From Rhizobium sophoriradicis (GTDB taxonomy: Bacteria; Pseudomonadota; Alphaproteobacteria; Rhizobiales; Rhizobiaceae), in the NCBI RefSeq assembly GCF_003939025.1, contig NZ_RQIH01000001.1:310001-374000 (forward strand): a DNA stretch of 64,000 bases, in the 5' to 3' direction. The notes below the pieces were generated by a model. That model saw nothing but the letters and a program-made list of their open reading frames with translations, was not told the DNA's origin and searched no databases. Shown piece by piece: positions 43,870 through 52,406 of the stretch. The stretch's first letter is position 1; every line of letters starts with the position of its first letter. Made by a program: the position numbers and the translations under genes.

Positions 43870-44790
43870 CTAGTTCTGGAAGGAACCGGCGGGCACCGTC
43901 GTCACCAGCCGGATATCCCGGCGGAAATCCGATGGCGACATGCCGGCGATGTGGCGGAAGGATTTGTTGAAGGCGCTGATCGAACCGAAGCCGCTGTCCA
44001 TCGCCACCTGCAACACATTGGCGCCCTCGCTCATCAGCATCGCCTGGGCGCGCGACAGCCTGAGCAGCGTCACATATTTGCTGATCGTCATGCCGGTCGA
44101 TCGCTTGAACAGGTTCATCGCATATTTCGGGTGCAGATCGGCGGCGCGGGCGATGTCGACCGAATCGATGTCCTGCAGGAAATTGGCGGCGATGAAGTCG
44201 CACATGCGCGCGACGCTGCGCGAGGAATTCGGATGCGGCTGATCGCCTTCCAGGCTGACGGTCGTCTTCGATGTCGTCATCGAATAGGGTTCGAGCGCAA
44301 TACGCTCGATGCGCAGCAGCAATTCATCGACGGCGTGCTGGGCCTTGGCGGAATCGCCGGACTTGGAATAGCGGAACCAGCGAGCGAAATTTTCGTTGTC
44401 GGCGGCATCGGTTGCCGAAGTCAGCAGCGTCTCGCCCTTCATCAGCCGGCTGGAAATGCTGATCGGCAAACGCAGCCGAAAGAAATAGATGAGCGGCAGG
44501 TGGGCGCCGGCGTAGAGCGAATCATCCGATGATTCGTCCATCTGATGCGGCTGGCCGCCCCAGAAGAGGCACATTTCGCCGGCGTTCAGCCGGAATTCGT
44601 GGTCGCTCATCCGATAATGAACAGTGCCGCGCATGACATAGTTGACCTCGACCTGCGCATGCCAGTGCGGCATGGCCATGACGAGCGGATGGGCATGAAA
44701 CATCTGCAGCGTCGTCGGCGAACCCTCGATGCTGCCGGCGCCGGGCCGGTAGATTGCACTCGTGCCGATCTTACTTTCCGCCAAATCCAT
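43870..44790 (-). CDS. AraC-family transcriptional regulator
   Basis: A 306-residue regulator. The N-terminal cupin-like sensor domain (about residues 25-110) has HPLVMAMPHWHAQVEVNYVM and GEMCLFWGGQPHQM. The C-terminal AraC DNA-binding domain (about 195-295) contains IDSVDIARAADLHPKYAMNL and the second HTH VLQVAMDSGFGSISAFNKSF. It is divergent from the sugar ABC operon that starts at 44877, with only 86 bp between starts, so it most likely activates that operon. Confidence 0.9.
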   Translation of the reverse strand: MDLAESKIGTSAIYRPGAGSIEGSPTTLQMFHAHPLVMAMPHWHAQVEVNYVMRGTVHYRMSDHEFRLNAGEMCLFWGGQPHQMDESSDDSLYAGAHLPLIYFFRLRLPISISSRLMKGETLLTSATDAADNENFARWFRYSKSGDSAKAQHAVDELLLRIERIALEPYSMTTSKTTVSLEGDQPHPNSSRSVARMCDFIAANFLQDIDSVDIARAADLHPKYAMNLFKRSTGMTISKYVTLLRLSRAQAMLMSEGANVLQVAMDSGFGSISAFNKSFRHIAGMSPSDFRRDIRLVTTVPAGSFQN

Positions 44791-44876
44791 ATTCCCTTTT
44801 TAGGAGACAGCCGCTCCCTTGCGGATAGTCTAACCGCGTTCGTGAAAGATCGGCAATTGAAAAGGGAGGATTTTCA

Positions 44877-46151
44877 ATGCGCTTCAAACTTCTCGCCGCG
44901 ACCACAGCTGTCGCACTGCTCGCTTCCGGCTCCGCCTTCGCGCAGTCGGCCAACCTGACCATCTGGAGCTGGAATGTCGCCGCGTCGGCATTGAAATCCA
45001 CGCTGCCCGGCTTCAACAAGCAGTTTCCCGATATCAAGATCACCGTGGAGGATCTCGGAAACAGCCAGGTCTTCGACAAGACGCTCGCAGCCTGCGCTGC
45101 CGGCGGCGAAGGCTTGCCCGACATCGTCAGCATCGAGAATTTCGAAGCTGAAATCTTCTGGAGCCGCTTCCCGGATTGCTTTGCCAATCTGAAAGAGCTC
45201 GGTTACACAGCCGATATTCAGGCGAAGTTCCCCGACTTCAAGCGCACCGAGCTCGAGGTCGGCGATGTCGCCTATGCTATGCCCTGGGATTCCGGTCCCG
45301 TCGCCGTCTTCTACCGCCGCGATCTCTATGAAAAGGCCGGCGTCGATCCGAGCACCATCAGCACCTGGGACGATTTCATTGCCGCCGGCAAGAAGATCTC
45401 GGCCGCCAATCCCGGTGTCGTCATGGCACAGGCCGATTTCAACGGCGACAGCGAATGGTTCCGCATGATCGCCAACGAGCAGGGCTGCGGCTATTTCTCG
45501 ACCGACGGCCAGAACATCACCATCAACCAGCCGGCCTGCGTCGCTTCGCTGCAGAAGGTAAAGGAGATGAAGGATGCCGGCACGCTGACGGCCGCCAACT
45601 GGGACGAAAAGATCCAGGCCAATACCGCCGGCAAGGCGGCAAGCCAGCTCTATGGCGGCTGGTATGAAGGCACCGTGCGCTCGACCTCTCCCGATCTCAA
45701 GGGCAAATGGGGCGTCTACAGAATGCCGAGCCTGACGGCCGACGGCCCGCACGCGGCCAATCTCGGCGGTTCGTCGCTTGCAATTTCGGCAGCGTCCGCA
45801 AACAAGGAAGCGGCCTGGAAGTTCGTCAACTATGCCCTCGGCAGCACCGAGGGGCAGGTGACCATGCTGAAGGAATTCGGCCTGGTGCCGTCGCTGCTTT
45901 CGGCCGAGAAGGATCCTTTCGTCAACGAGCCGCAGCCCTATTGGGGCGGGCAGAAGGTCTGGGCAGATATCCTGGCGACGCTGCCGAAGATCGTTCCGAG
46001 CCGCGGCACCGCCTTCCAGAGCGATGCTGAAGGCATCTTCAGGGCGACGCAGGCGAAGTTCTTCGCCGGCGGCTACCCCGATGCGAAAGCGGCTCTCGAC
46101 GACGCCGCCAACCAGATCGCTTCGGCGACCGGTCTTCCCATCGCGCAATGA
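44877..46151 (+). CDS. Periplasmic sugar-binding protein (family 1)
   Basis: A 424-residue secreted binding protein. Signal peptide MRFKLLAATTAVALLASGSAFAQ, cleaved after AFA. The mature protein begins NLTIWSWNVAASALKSTLPGF and has the usual two-lobe SBP_bac_1 layout, with AYAMPWDSGPVAVFYRRDLY in the hinge region. It is the first gene of an importer operon (binding protein, two permeases, ATPase, fusion oxidoreductase). AAAGGGAGGATTTTCA precedes the ATG. The substrate is unknown; the operon ends in redox enzymes rather than glycosidases, which points to a monosaccharide or polyol. Confidence 0.9.
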   Translation: MRFKLLAATTAVALLASGSAFAQSANLTIWSWNVAASALKSTLPGFNKQFPDIKITVEDLGNSQVFDKTLAACAAGGEGLPDIVSIENFEAEIFWSRFPDCFANLKELGYTADIQAKFPDFKRTELEVGDVAYAMPWDSGPVAVFYRRDLYEKAGVDPSTISTWDDFIAAGKKISAANPGVVMAQADFNGDSEWFRMIANEQGCGYFSTDGQNITINQPACVASLQKVKEMKDAGTLTAANWDEKIQANTAGKAASQLYGGWYEGTVRSTSPDLKGKWGVYRMPSLTADGPHAANLGGSSLAISAASANKEAAWKFVNYALGSTEGQVTMLKEFGLVPSLLSAEKDPFVNEPQPYWGGQKVWADILATLPKIVPSRGTAFQSDAEGIFRATQAKFFAGGYPDAKAALDDAANQIASATGLPIAQ

Positions 46152-46157
46152 ATGACG

Positions 46158-46184
46158 ATGCCGGGCGCTCCGAGCGCCCGGCAT
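46158..46184 (+). other. Intercistronic hairpin after sugar-binding protein gene
   Basis: A 27-bp inverted repeat with 13-bp perfect arms (ATGCCGGGCGCTC at 46158-46170 and GAGCGCCCGGCAT at 46172-46184) and a single central base. It begins 7 bp after the binding-protein stop and 56 bp before the permease start. No T-tract follows, so it probably limits read-through or protects the upstream message from 3' decay. Confidence 0.7.
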
Positions 46185-46239
46185 TCCCCCGGCCTGCAAC
46201 GCAGCCGGTCATTCATTTAGTTCGTGTGGAGGAAACTGG

Positions 46240-47100
46240 ATGCCGTTCAGAACCCGGAGCGCCTATGCGTTCCTCGCTCCCTATCTGCTGATCTTTGCCA
46301 CCTTCTGGATCTGGCCGATCATCAATTCGTTCCTGATTTCCTTTCAGAACACCCGCATCAACCCGTGGAAATACAGTTTCCAGTCCAATTGGGGCCGGCT
46401 CTTCTACGACCCTGCCTTCTATAACGCTCTTTACAACACGCTGATCATTCTGGTGATCCAGGTGCCGGTCATGATCGCGCTTGCGACCGTCATGGCCGTG
46501 CTGCTCAATTCGCCGCTCCTGAAAGCGCGTCCGCTTTTCCGTTTCGCCTTCTTTGCGCCGGTTGTCGTCGGTGAGGTCGCTTACGCAGCCGTGTTCCGGC
46601 TGATGTTCAGCCTCGATTTCGGCGTCATCAACAAGATGATTTCGGCCATCGGTTTCAGCCCGATATCCTGGTTCGACAATGCCAATGCGGCGATGGCCGT
46701 GATCATCCTCGCCGTCACATGGCGCTGGGCCGGCTATAACGCCATCATCATCCTCGCCGGCCTGCAGGCCATTCCCGACGATGTCTACGAGGCAGCAACG
46801 CTCGACCGGGTGAGCAAGGTACAGCAGTTCTTTCATATCACCCTGCCGCTGTTGAAACCGATCATCCTCTTCTGTGTGGTGCTTTCGGTGATCGGCACCA
46901 TGCAGCTCTTCACCGAGCCCTTCCTCATCACCAATCGCGGCGGTCCCGGCGGCGGCACGGAAACACTCGGCCTCTTCCTTTATCGCCAGGGTTTTACCGC
47001 GCTGAACTTTGGCTATGCCTCGGCGATCGCCTATACGATGGCTGCCCTTGCCGTGGCGATCTCGCTTCTCAATCTCTGGGTCGGGAGGGATCCGAAATGA
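46240..47100 (+). CDS. Sugar ABC transporter permease (MalF type)
   Basis: A 286-residue CUT1 permease with six transmembrane segments, starting MPFRTRSAYAFLAPYLLIFA. The EAA loop is YEAATLDRVSKVQQFFHITLPLL. GTGGAGGAAACTGG precedes ATG 46240. Its stop overlaps the next permease by 4 bp (ATGA), which couples the pair. Confidence 0.92.
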   Translation: MPFRTRSAYAFLAPYLLIFATFWIWPIINSFLISFQNTRINPWKYSFQSNWGRLFYDPAFYNALYNTLIILVIQVPVMIALATVMAVLLNSPLLKARPLFRFAFFAPVVVGEVAYAAVFRLMFSLDFGVINKMISAIGFSPISWFDNANAAMAVIILAVTWRWAGYNAIIILAGLQAIPDDVYEAATLDRVSKVQQFFHITLPLLKPIILFCVVLSVIGTMQLFTEPFLITNRGGPGGGTETLGLFLYRQGFTALNFGYASAIAYTMAALAVAISLLNLWVGRDPK

Positions 47101-47933
47101 AATCCAAATCGCAATCCCTTCTGCTGCGCCAGATCGCGTTGCATGCCGCACTGGCGCCGCTTGCGATAATCTGGCTGTTTCCGCTCTGGATGATGTTCGT
47201 CTTCTCCACGATGCCCGACAACGGCATTTTCAGCCCTGACATCGTGCTGTGGCCATCGACCAACTTCGTCGAGAATTTCAAGAACCTGCAGGCCGATACC
47301 GATTTCATCGGGGCCATGGTCATCTCCATCGGCGTGGCGCTCATCTATACGGTGCTCTCGGTGCTGCTGACTTCGATGGCTGGCTGGGCACTGGCACGTT
47401 ACCGTTTCGTCGGCCGCACCGTCGTCATCGCCATCATCCTCGGCACCATCACGCTGCCTTTCTCCGTGGTCGTCATCCCGCAATTCATCATGGTGGCGCG
47501 CGAGTTCAAGCTGGCAAACACCTGGGTGGCGCTGATCGTGCCGCCGCTGTTCAATTCGCTCGGCGTGCTGTTCATGCGGCAATCCTTCTCGATGATGCCG
47601 GGCGAGCTTTTCGATGCGGCCCGGGTCGAAGGCGTCAAGGAATGGCAGATCTTCCTGCGTATCGCCTTGCCGCTGGCGCGCCCGACCATGGCGGCACTGG
47701 CGATCATTCTCTTCCTGCACTCGTGGAACAATTACCTCTGGCCGCTGCTGATCAATTCCAGACCGGGCATGATGACGGCGCCGGTGGCATTGGGAACGCT
47801 GATCGGCCTCACCAAGGTCTCCTGGGGCGGCATCATGGCCGGCGCGGTGCTGCTGACGGCGCCGATCCTCGTCGTCTTCGTGGCTCTTCAGCGCCATTTC
47901 ATCGCCGGCATCGCGGCCGGCGCAATCAAATAA
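47097..47933 (+). CDS. Sugar ABC transporter permease (MalG type)
   Basis: A 278-residue CUT1 permease with six transmembrane helices. EAA loop: FDAARVEGVKEWQIFLRIALPLA. The C-terminus LQRHFIAGIAAGAIK is the MalG-type tail that contacts the ATPase. It begins within the stop of the MalF-type gene and is 12 bp before the ATPase. Confidence 0.92.
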   Translation: MKSKSQSLLLRQIALHAALAPLAIIWLFPLWMMFVFSTMPDNGIFSPDIVLWPSTNFVENFKNLQADTDFIGAMVISIGVALIYTVLSVLLTSMAGWALARYRFVGRTVVIAIILGTITLPFSVVVIPQFIMVAREFKLANTWVALIVPPLFNSLGVLFMRQSFSMMPGELFDAARVEGVKEWQIFLRIALPLARPTMAALAIILFLHSWNNYLWPLLINSRPGMMTAPVALGTLIGLTKVSWGGIMAGAVLLTAPILVVFVALQRHFIAGIAAGAIK

Positions 47934-47945
47934 TCGGGAGGCCGC

Positions 47946-49028
47946 ATGGCAGAGCTTTCACTCAGCAACATCGTCAAGCGCTTCGGCGGCTTCGAGATCA
48001 TCCATGGCGCCGATCTGGAGGTGAAGGATGGCGAATTCGTCGTCTTCGTCGGCCCGTCCGGCTGCGGCAAGTCCACCCTGCTCAGGATGATCGCCGGCCT
48101 CGAGGACATTACCTCAGGCGAGCTTCGGATCGGCGGCAGGGTCGTCAACGACGTCGAGCCGGCCGATCGCGGCATCGCCATGGTCTTCCAGTCCTATGCG
48201 CTTTATCCGCACCTCACCGTCGAGGAAAATCTGAGCTTCGGCCTGCGCATGAACGGCAATCCGAAGGCCGATACCGAGCGGCGCGTGCGCCATGTCGCCG
48301 AGATCCTGCAGATCACCGAGCTGATGAAGCGGCGGCCGAAACAGCTTTCCGGCGGTCAGCGCCAGCGCGTCGCAATCGGCCGCGCCATCGTCCGTGAACC
48401 GGAAGTCTTCCTCTTCGACGAACCGCTATCGAACCTCGATGCCGAATTGCGCGTGCAGATGCGGGTAGAGATCTCCAGGCTGCACAAGCAGCTCGGTACC
48501 ACGATGATCTATGTCACCCACGACCAGACGGAGGCGATGACGCTTGCCGATAGGATCGTCGTGCTGCGCGCCGGCAATATCGAGCAGATCGGCGCCCCGC
48601 TCGATCTCTATGACGATCCCGCCAACCAGTTCGTCGCCGGCTTCGTTGGCTCGCCGAAGATGAATTTCCTTAAGGCCGTTGTGGTCGAGACGCAGCCGGG
48701 CAGGGCGGTGATTGCACTCGAAAGCAACACCAATACGCGCCTGCCGCTGCCCGTCGCCGATCCCATCGAAGCCGGCGCGAAAGTGACGCTCGGCATCCGT
48801 CCCGAACATTTCGTCGATGCCGGCATGGGCGATGCCGATCTCACCGTCGCCATCGACGTCGCCGAACATCTCGGCAACACCAGCTATATCTACGCCGCCA
48901 TTGGCAGCGAGCAGTTGATCATCGAGCGGCCGGAATCGCGTGTCGCCGGCAATCGCGAGACGCTGACCGTCGGCCTTCCCGCAAGCCACACATTCCTTTT
49001 CGACGGCGCCGGCAAACGGCTTCGCTAA
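47946..49028 (+). CDS. Sugar ABC transporter ATP-binding protein (UgpC/MsmX type)
   Basis: A 360-residue ATPase with Walker A GPSGCGKST, Q-loop VFQSYALYPHLTV, signature LSGGQRQRVAIGRAI, Walker B FLFDEPLSNLDAELR, switch YVTHDQTEA and a C-terminal TOBE domain (LGIRPEHFVDAG). GGGAGGCCGC precedes the ATG. It energises the two upstream permeases. Confidence 0.93.
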   Translation: MAELSLSNIVKRFGGFEIIHGADLEVKDGEFVVFVGPSGCGKSTLLRMIAGLEDITSGELRIGGRVVNDVEPADRGIAMVFQSYALYPHLTVEENLSFGLRMNGNPKADTERRVRHVAEILQITELMKRRPKQLSGGQRQRVAIGRAIVREPEVFLFDEPLSNLDAELRVQMRVEISRLHKQLGTTMIYVTHDQTEAMTLADRIVVLRAGNIEQIGAPLDLYDDPANQFVAGFVGSPKMNFLKAVVVETQPGRAVIALESNTNTRLPLPVADPIEAGAKVTLGIRPEHFVDAGMGDADLTVAIDVAEHLGNTSYIYAAIGSEQLIIERPESRVAGNRETLTVGLPASHTFLFDGAGKRLR

Positions 49029-49063
49029 ACCCCTCCCAAGGCAGAAAGACGAAAGAGGTTTCC

Positions 49064-51067
49064 ATGACGTCCGATCAACCGATCCGCTGGGGCATCATCG
49101 GCCCCGGCACCATCGCCCGCACCTTTGCCGATGGCGTCGCCCATTCGCGTACCGGCAAGCTGGTGGCAATCGCCACCCGTAATCCTTCCAAGCCGGGACT
49201 TGCCGAAAACTTCCCCGGCGCACGCATCGTCAACGGCTACGAAGCGCTGCTTTCCGACCCCGAGGTTGATGCGATCTACATTTCCGTGCCCCATACCGGC
49301 CATGCCGAATGGGCGATCAAGGCTGCGCGCGCCGGCAAACATATCCTGGTGGAAAAGCCGATCGCGCTGTCCGCCTATGATGCCGAGGCCGTCTACTACG
49401 AAGCCAAGAAGGCCGGCGTCTTTGCCGGCGAGGCCTTCATGTACCGCGTGCATCCGCAGACGGAGAAGCTGGTCGAACTCATCAAGAGCGGCGTCATCGG
49501 CACGCTACGCATCATCCGCTCGAGCTTCGGCTTCAATATGGGCAGCTATAAGCCGGAACACCGGCTGTTCGCCAACGATACAGCCGGCGGCGGCATTCTC
49601 GATGTCGGCGGCTATCCGGTCTCGATGGCCAGGCTGATTGCGGGTGCGGCGGAAGGCAAGGCCTTCCTCGAACCGGAGAAGGTTTCGGGTGTCGCTCATC
49701 TCGGCGAGAGCGGCGTCGATGAATGGGCGTCGGCCGTGCTCAAATTCCCGAACGAGATCATTGCCGAAGTCTCCTGCTCGATCATGGCGCAGCAGGACAA
49801 CGTCCTGCGTATCATCGGCTCCGAGGGCCGGATCGAGGTCGCCGACTTCTGGTTCGCCTCCGGTCACAAAGGCGGCGTCGGCAAGATCGAAGTCTTCAAG
49901 GGCGGTAAACAGGAGACGATCGAGGTCAAGGAAGATCGCTGGCTCTATTCCTTCGAAGCCGATGCGGCGGGCGACGCCATCCGCGCTGGCAAAACCGAGT
50001 TCAGCACTCCAGGTATGAACTGGGCGGATTCGATCGGAAACCTGCGCGTGCTTGACCAATGGCGTGCCTCGGTCGGTCTCGAATACGGTGTCGAGAAGGC
50101 GGTCAAGCGCACGAACAATATTGCCGGCGGCCCGGTCACGCTCGGCAATAGCATTCCGCAGCGCCAGATCCCCGGCATTTCCAAGCCCGCTTCGGTCGTG
50201 ACACTCGGCTTCGAGTTCTTCCCGAATTTCGCTGCCGCCTCGCTGACGCTCGACGCCTTTTACGAGGCAGGGGGCAATGCCTTCGATACGGCCTTTGTCT
50301 ATGGCGCAGGCAAGACGGAGGCGATCTTCGGCGACTGGCACACCAGCCGCAAGGTGCCGCGCGAGGAGATCGTGCTGATCGGCAAGGGCGCCCATTCGCC
50401 GCTCTGCTACCCCGATATGATCGCAAAACAGCTCGATCAATCGCTCGCCCGGCTGAAGACCGACTATGTCGACGTCTATTTCATGCATCGCGACAATACC
50501 GACGTGCCGGTCGGCGAGTTCGTCGACGCCATGGATGCCGAGGTCAAGCGCGGCCGCATCCGTGGCATCTTCGGCGGTTCGAACTGGACGCGAGCGCGTT
50601 TCGACGAAGCCATCGCCTATGCCGAAAAGACCGGCAAGGCCGCGCCGGCCGCACTCTCCAACAACTTCTCGCTTGCCGAAATGCTCGATCCCATCTGGGC
50701 CGGCTGTGTTGCCGCTTCCGATGACGATTGGAAGAAATGGCTGAACGAGAAGCAGATCCCGAACTTTGCCTGGTCGAGCCAGGGTCGCGGTTTCTTTACC
50801 GGCCGCGCCGGCCGCGACAAGCGAGACGATGAGGAGATCGTGCGCGTCTGGTATTCCGAGCGCAACTTCGGACGCCGCGACCGCGCCATCGAACTTGCCA
50901 ACAAGCTCGGCCGCAACCCGATCCACATCGCGCTCGCCTATGTGATCGCCCAGCCCTTCCCGGTCATCCCGCTGATCGGGCCGCGCACCGTCGCCGAACT
51001 GGAAGACAGTCTCTCCGCACTCGACATCCGGCTGACGCCCGAACAGGTAAAGTGGCTGGAAGGCTGA
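49064..51067 (+). CDS. Gfo/Idh/MocA oxidoreductase fused to aldo/keto reductase
   Basis: A 667-residue two-enzyme fusion. Residues 1-340 are a Gfo/Idh/MocA dehydrogenase: IRWGIIGPGTIARTFADGV, EKPIALS and GGGILDVGGYPVSMARL. After a short linker (NNIAGGPVTLGNSIPQRQ) residues about 370-667 form an aldo/keto reductase with the complete catalytic tetrad D408, Y413 (FDTAFVYG), K441 (LIGKG) and H475 (YVDVYFMHRDN), and the C-terminal nucleotide-binding motif IPLIGPRTVAELEDS. It closes the AraC-controlled sugar importer operon, 35 bp after the ATPase. Inference: two successive redox steps on the imported sugar, or internal cofactor recycling. Confidence 0.92.
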   Translation: MTSDQPIRWGIIGPGTIARTFADGVAHSRTGKLVAIATRNPSKPGLAENFPGARIVNGYEALLSDPEVDAIYISVPHTGHAEWAIKAARAGKHILVEKPIALSAYDAEAVYYEAKKAGVFAGEAFMYRVHPQTEKLVELIKSGVIGTLRIIRSSFGFNMGSYKPEHRLFANDTAGGGILDVGGYPVSMARLIAGAAEGKAFLEPEKVSGVAHLGESGVDEWASAVLKFPNEIIAEVSCSIMAQQDNVLRIIGSEGRIEVADFWFASGHKGGVGKIEVFKGGKQETIEVKEDRWLYSFEADAAGDAIRAGKTEFSTPGMNWADSIGNLRVLDQWRASVGLEYGVEKAVKRTNNIAGGPVTLGNSIPQRQIPGISKPASVVTLGFEFFPNFAAASLTLDAFYEAGGNAFDTAFVYGAGKTEAIFGDWHTSRKVPREEIVLIGKGAHSPLCYPDMIAKQLDQSLARLKTDYVDVYFMHRDNTDVPVGEFVDAMDAEVKRGRIRGIFGGSNWTRARFDEAIAYAEKTGKAAPAALSNNFSLAEMLDPIWAGCVAASDDDWKKWLNEKQIPNFAWSSQGRGFFTGRAGRDKRDDEEIVRVWYSERNFGRRDRAIELANKLGRNPIHIALAYVIAQPFPVIPLIGPRTVAELEDSLSALDIRLTPEQVKWLEG

Positions 51068-51075
51068 CCCAATAG

Positions 51076-51102
51076 AAGGGCGCGGCTTGAAGCCGCGCCC
51101 TT
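51076..51102. terminator. Bidirectional terminator between convergent operons
   Basis: A 27-bp inverted repeat with 13-bp perfect arms (AAGGGCGCGGCTT at 51076-51088, AAGCCGCGCCCTT at 51090-51102). It is followed by TTCCCTAATTA on the plus strand and preceded by an A-containing run that gives T residues on the other strand. It lies between the stop of the fusion gene and the stop of cydX, so it should end both the sugar operon and the cyd operon. Confidence 0.8.
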
Positions 51103-51109
51103 TCCCTAA

Positions 51110-51232
51110 TTACTTCAACGTTTCGGACGCCTTCTTCTTGGCGGCGTCGTCCATCAGCTCATACCACATGGCGTTGAGGACGGCGAAGGCGGCGGCCAGC
51201 GGCAGGCCGAGGATCCATGCGAAATACCACAT
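51110..51232 (-). CDS. cydX: Cytochrome bd oxidase small subunit CydX
   Basis: A 40-residue single-pass membrane protein beginning MWYFAWILGLPLAAAFAVLNAMW, the hallmark of the CydX/YbgT family, with a charged C-terminal tail (ELMDDAAKKKASETLK). CydX stabilises the CydAB quinol oxidase and its haem site. GAGGGAGACGAAACG precedes the ATG at 51232. It is 13 bp downstream of cydB, as the last gene of the operon. It is easy to miss because of its length. Confidence 0.92.
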   Translation of the reverse strand: MWYFAWILGLPLAAAFAVLNAMWYELMDDAAKKKASETLK

Positions 51233-51245
51233 CGTTTCGTCTCCC

Positions 51246-52400
51246 TCAGTAGGCGTGACTGTTCTTGTCGGTGACCGACTTCTCGTCGACCTTGCCCCAC
51301 AAAACCTTGTAGACCCAGGCGGTGTAGGCAACGATGATCGGCAGGAAGATCACCGTCACGACCAGCATGATGAACAGCGTCATATGGCTGGAGGATGCAT
51401 CCCACACCGTCAGGCTCGATCGCGGATCGAGCGAGGAGGGCAGAATGAACGGGAACATCGCCAGACCGACCGTGGAGATGATGCCCAGTATCGCCATCTT
51501 GCTGAAGATGAGCGTCGTCACCTCGCGTCCTGCCCGCATTGCGAGTAAGGCCAGTGCCGCACCTGCAAAGCCGAGGACAGGCGCCAGGATCATCCACGGA
51601 TGGGCGTTGTAATTGGCAAGCCATGCGCCATTCTCGATCACCACGCTCTTCAGCAGCGGGTTTGACGGTCCGATCGGGCTGATATCGCTGGCGATGCGAT
51701 AGCCGCCAACGCCGATCCATAGGAAGAGGCCGCCGAGGGCAAAGAGCACGATGGCGGCAAGGGCGGCGATACTGCCATAGCTTCTGGCCCGCTCCGCCAC
51801 CGGCCCGCTCGCCTTCAAGACCAGCCAGGCGGCGCCGTGCATCGTCAACATGGCGACGGACAACAGCCCGCAGAGCAGCGCATAGGGGTTAAGCAAAGCA
51901 AAGAACGAGCCTTCGTAGAAGATCCGCATGTCCTCGGCAAAGCGGAACGGCACGCCCTGCAGCACGTTGCCCACGGCAACGCCGAAGATCAGCGCCGGCA
52001 CGAACCCGCCGATGAAAAGCGTCCAGTCCCAGGCGTTTCGCCAGCGGACGCTTTCCCGTTTCGACCGGTATTTGAAGCCGACCGGGCGCAGGATGAGCGC
52101 GAAAAGGATCGCGAACATGGCGAGATAGAAGCCCGAGAAGGAGACCGCATAAAGCGGCGGCCAGGCGGCGAAGATGGCGCCGCCGCCGAGGATCAGCCAG
52201 ACCTGGTTGCCTTCCCAGGTAGCGCCGATCGTGTTGATCGCCACGCGCCGCTCCGCATCGGTCCTGGCAACAAAGGGCAAAAGCGTGCCGACTCCGAGAT
52301 CGAAGCCGCCTGTCGTTGCAAAAGCGATCAATATCACGCCGAGCAGTAGCCACCAGATGAGGCGCAGGGTTTCGTAGTCGATGAGTTCGTGAAGGATCAT
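51246..52400 (-). CDS. cydB: Cytochrome bd quinol oxidase subunit II
   Basis: A 384-residue integral membrane protein with eight to nine hydrophobic segments, beginning MILHELIDYETLRLIWWLLLG. Conserved CydB stretches include TTGGFDLGVGTLLPFVARTD, ATWEGNQVWLILGGGAIFAA and FYLAMFAILFALILRPVGF. It assembles with CydA to reduce O2 to water with electrons from quinol at low oxygen. It starts 6 bp after the cydA stop. Confidence 0.95.
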   Translation of the reverse strand: MILHELIDYETLRLIWWLLLGVILIAFATTGGFDLGVGTLLPFVARTDAERRVAINTIGATWEGNQVWLILGGGAIFAAWPPLYAVSFSGFYLAMFAILFALILRPVGFKYRSKRESVRWRNAWDWTLFIGGFVPALIFGVAVGNVLQGVPFRFAEDMRIFYEGSFFALLNPYALLCGLLSVAMLTMHGAAWLVLKASGPVAERARSYGSIAALAAIVLFALGGLFLWIGVGGYRIASDISPIGPSNPLLKSVVIENGAWLANYNAHPWMILAPVLGFAGAALALLAMRAGREVTTLIFSKMAILGIISTVGLAMFPFILPSSLDPRSSLTVWDASSSHMTLFIMLVVTVIFLPIIVAYTAWVYKVLWGKVDEKSVTDKNSHAY

Positions 52401-52406
52401 GGCAGG

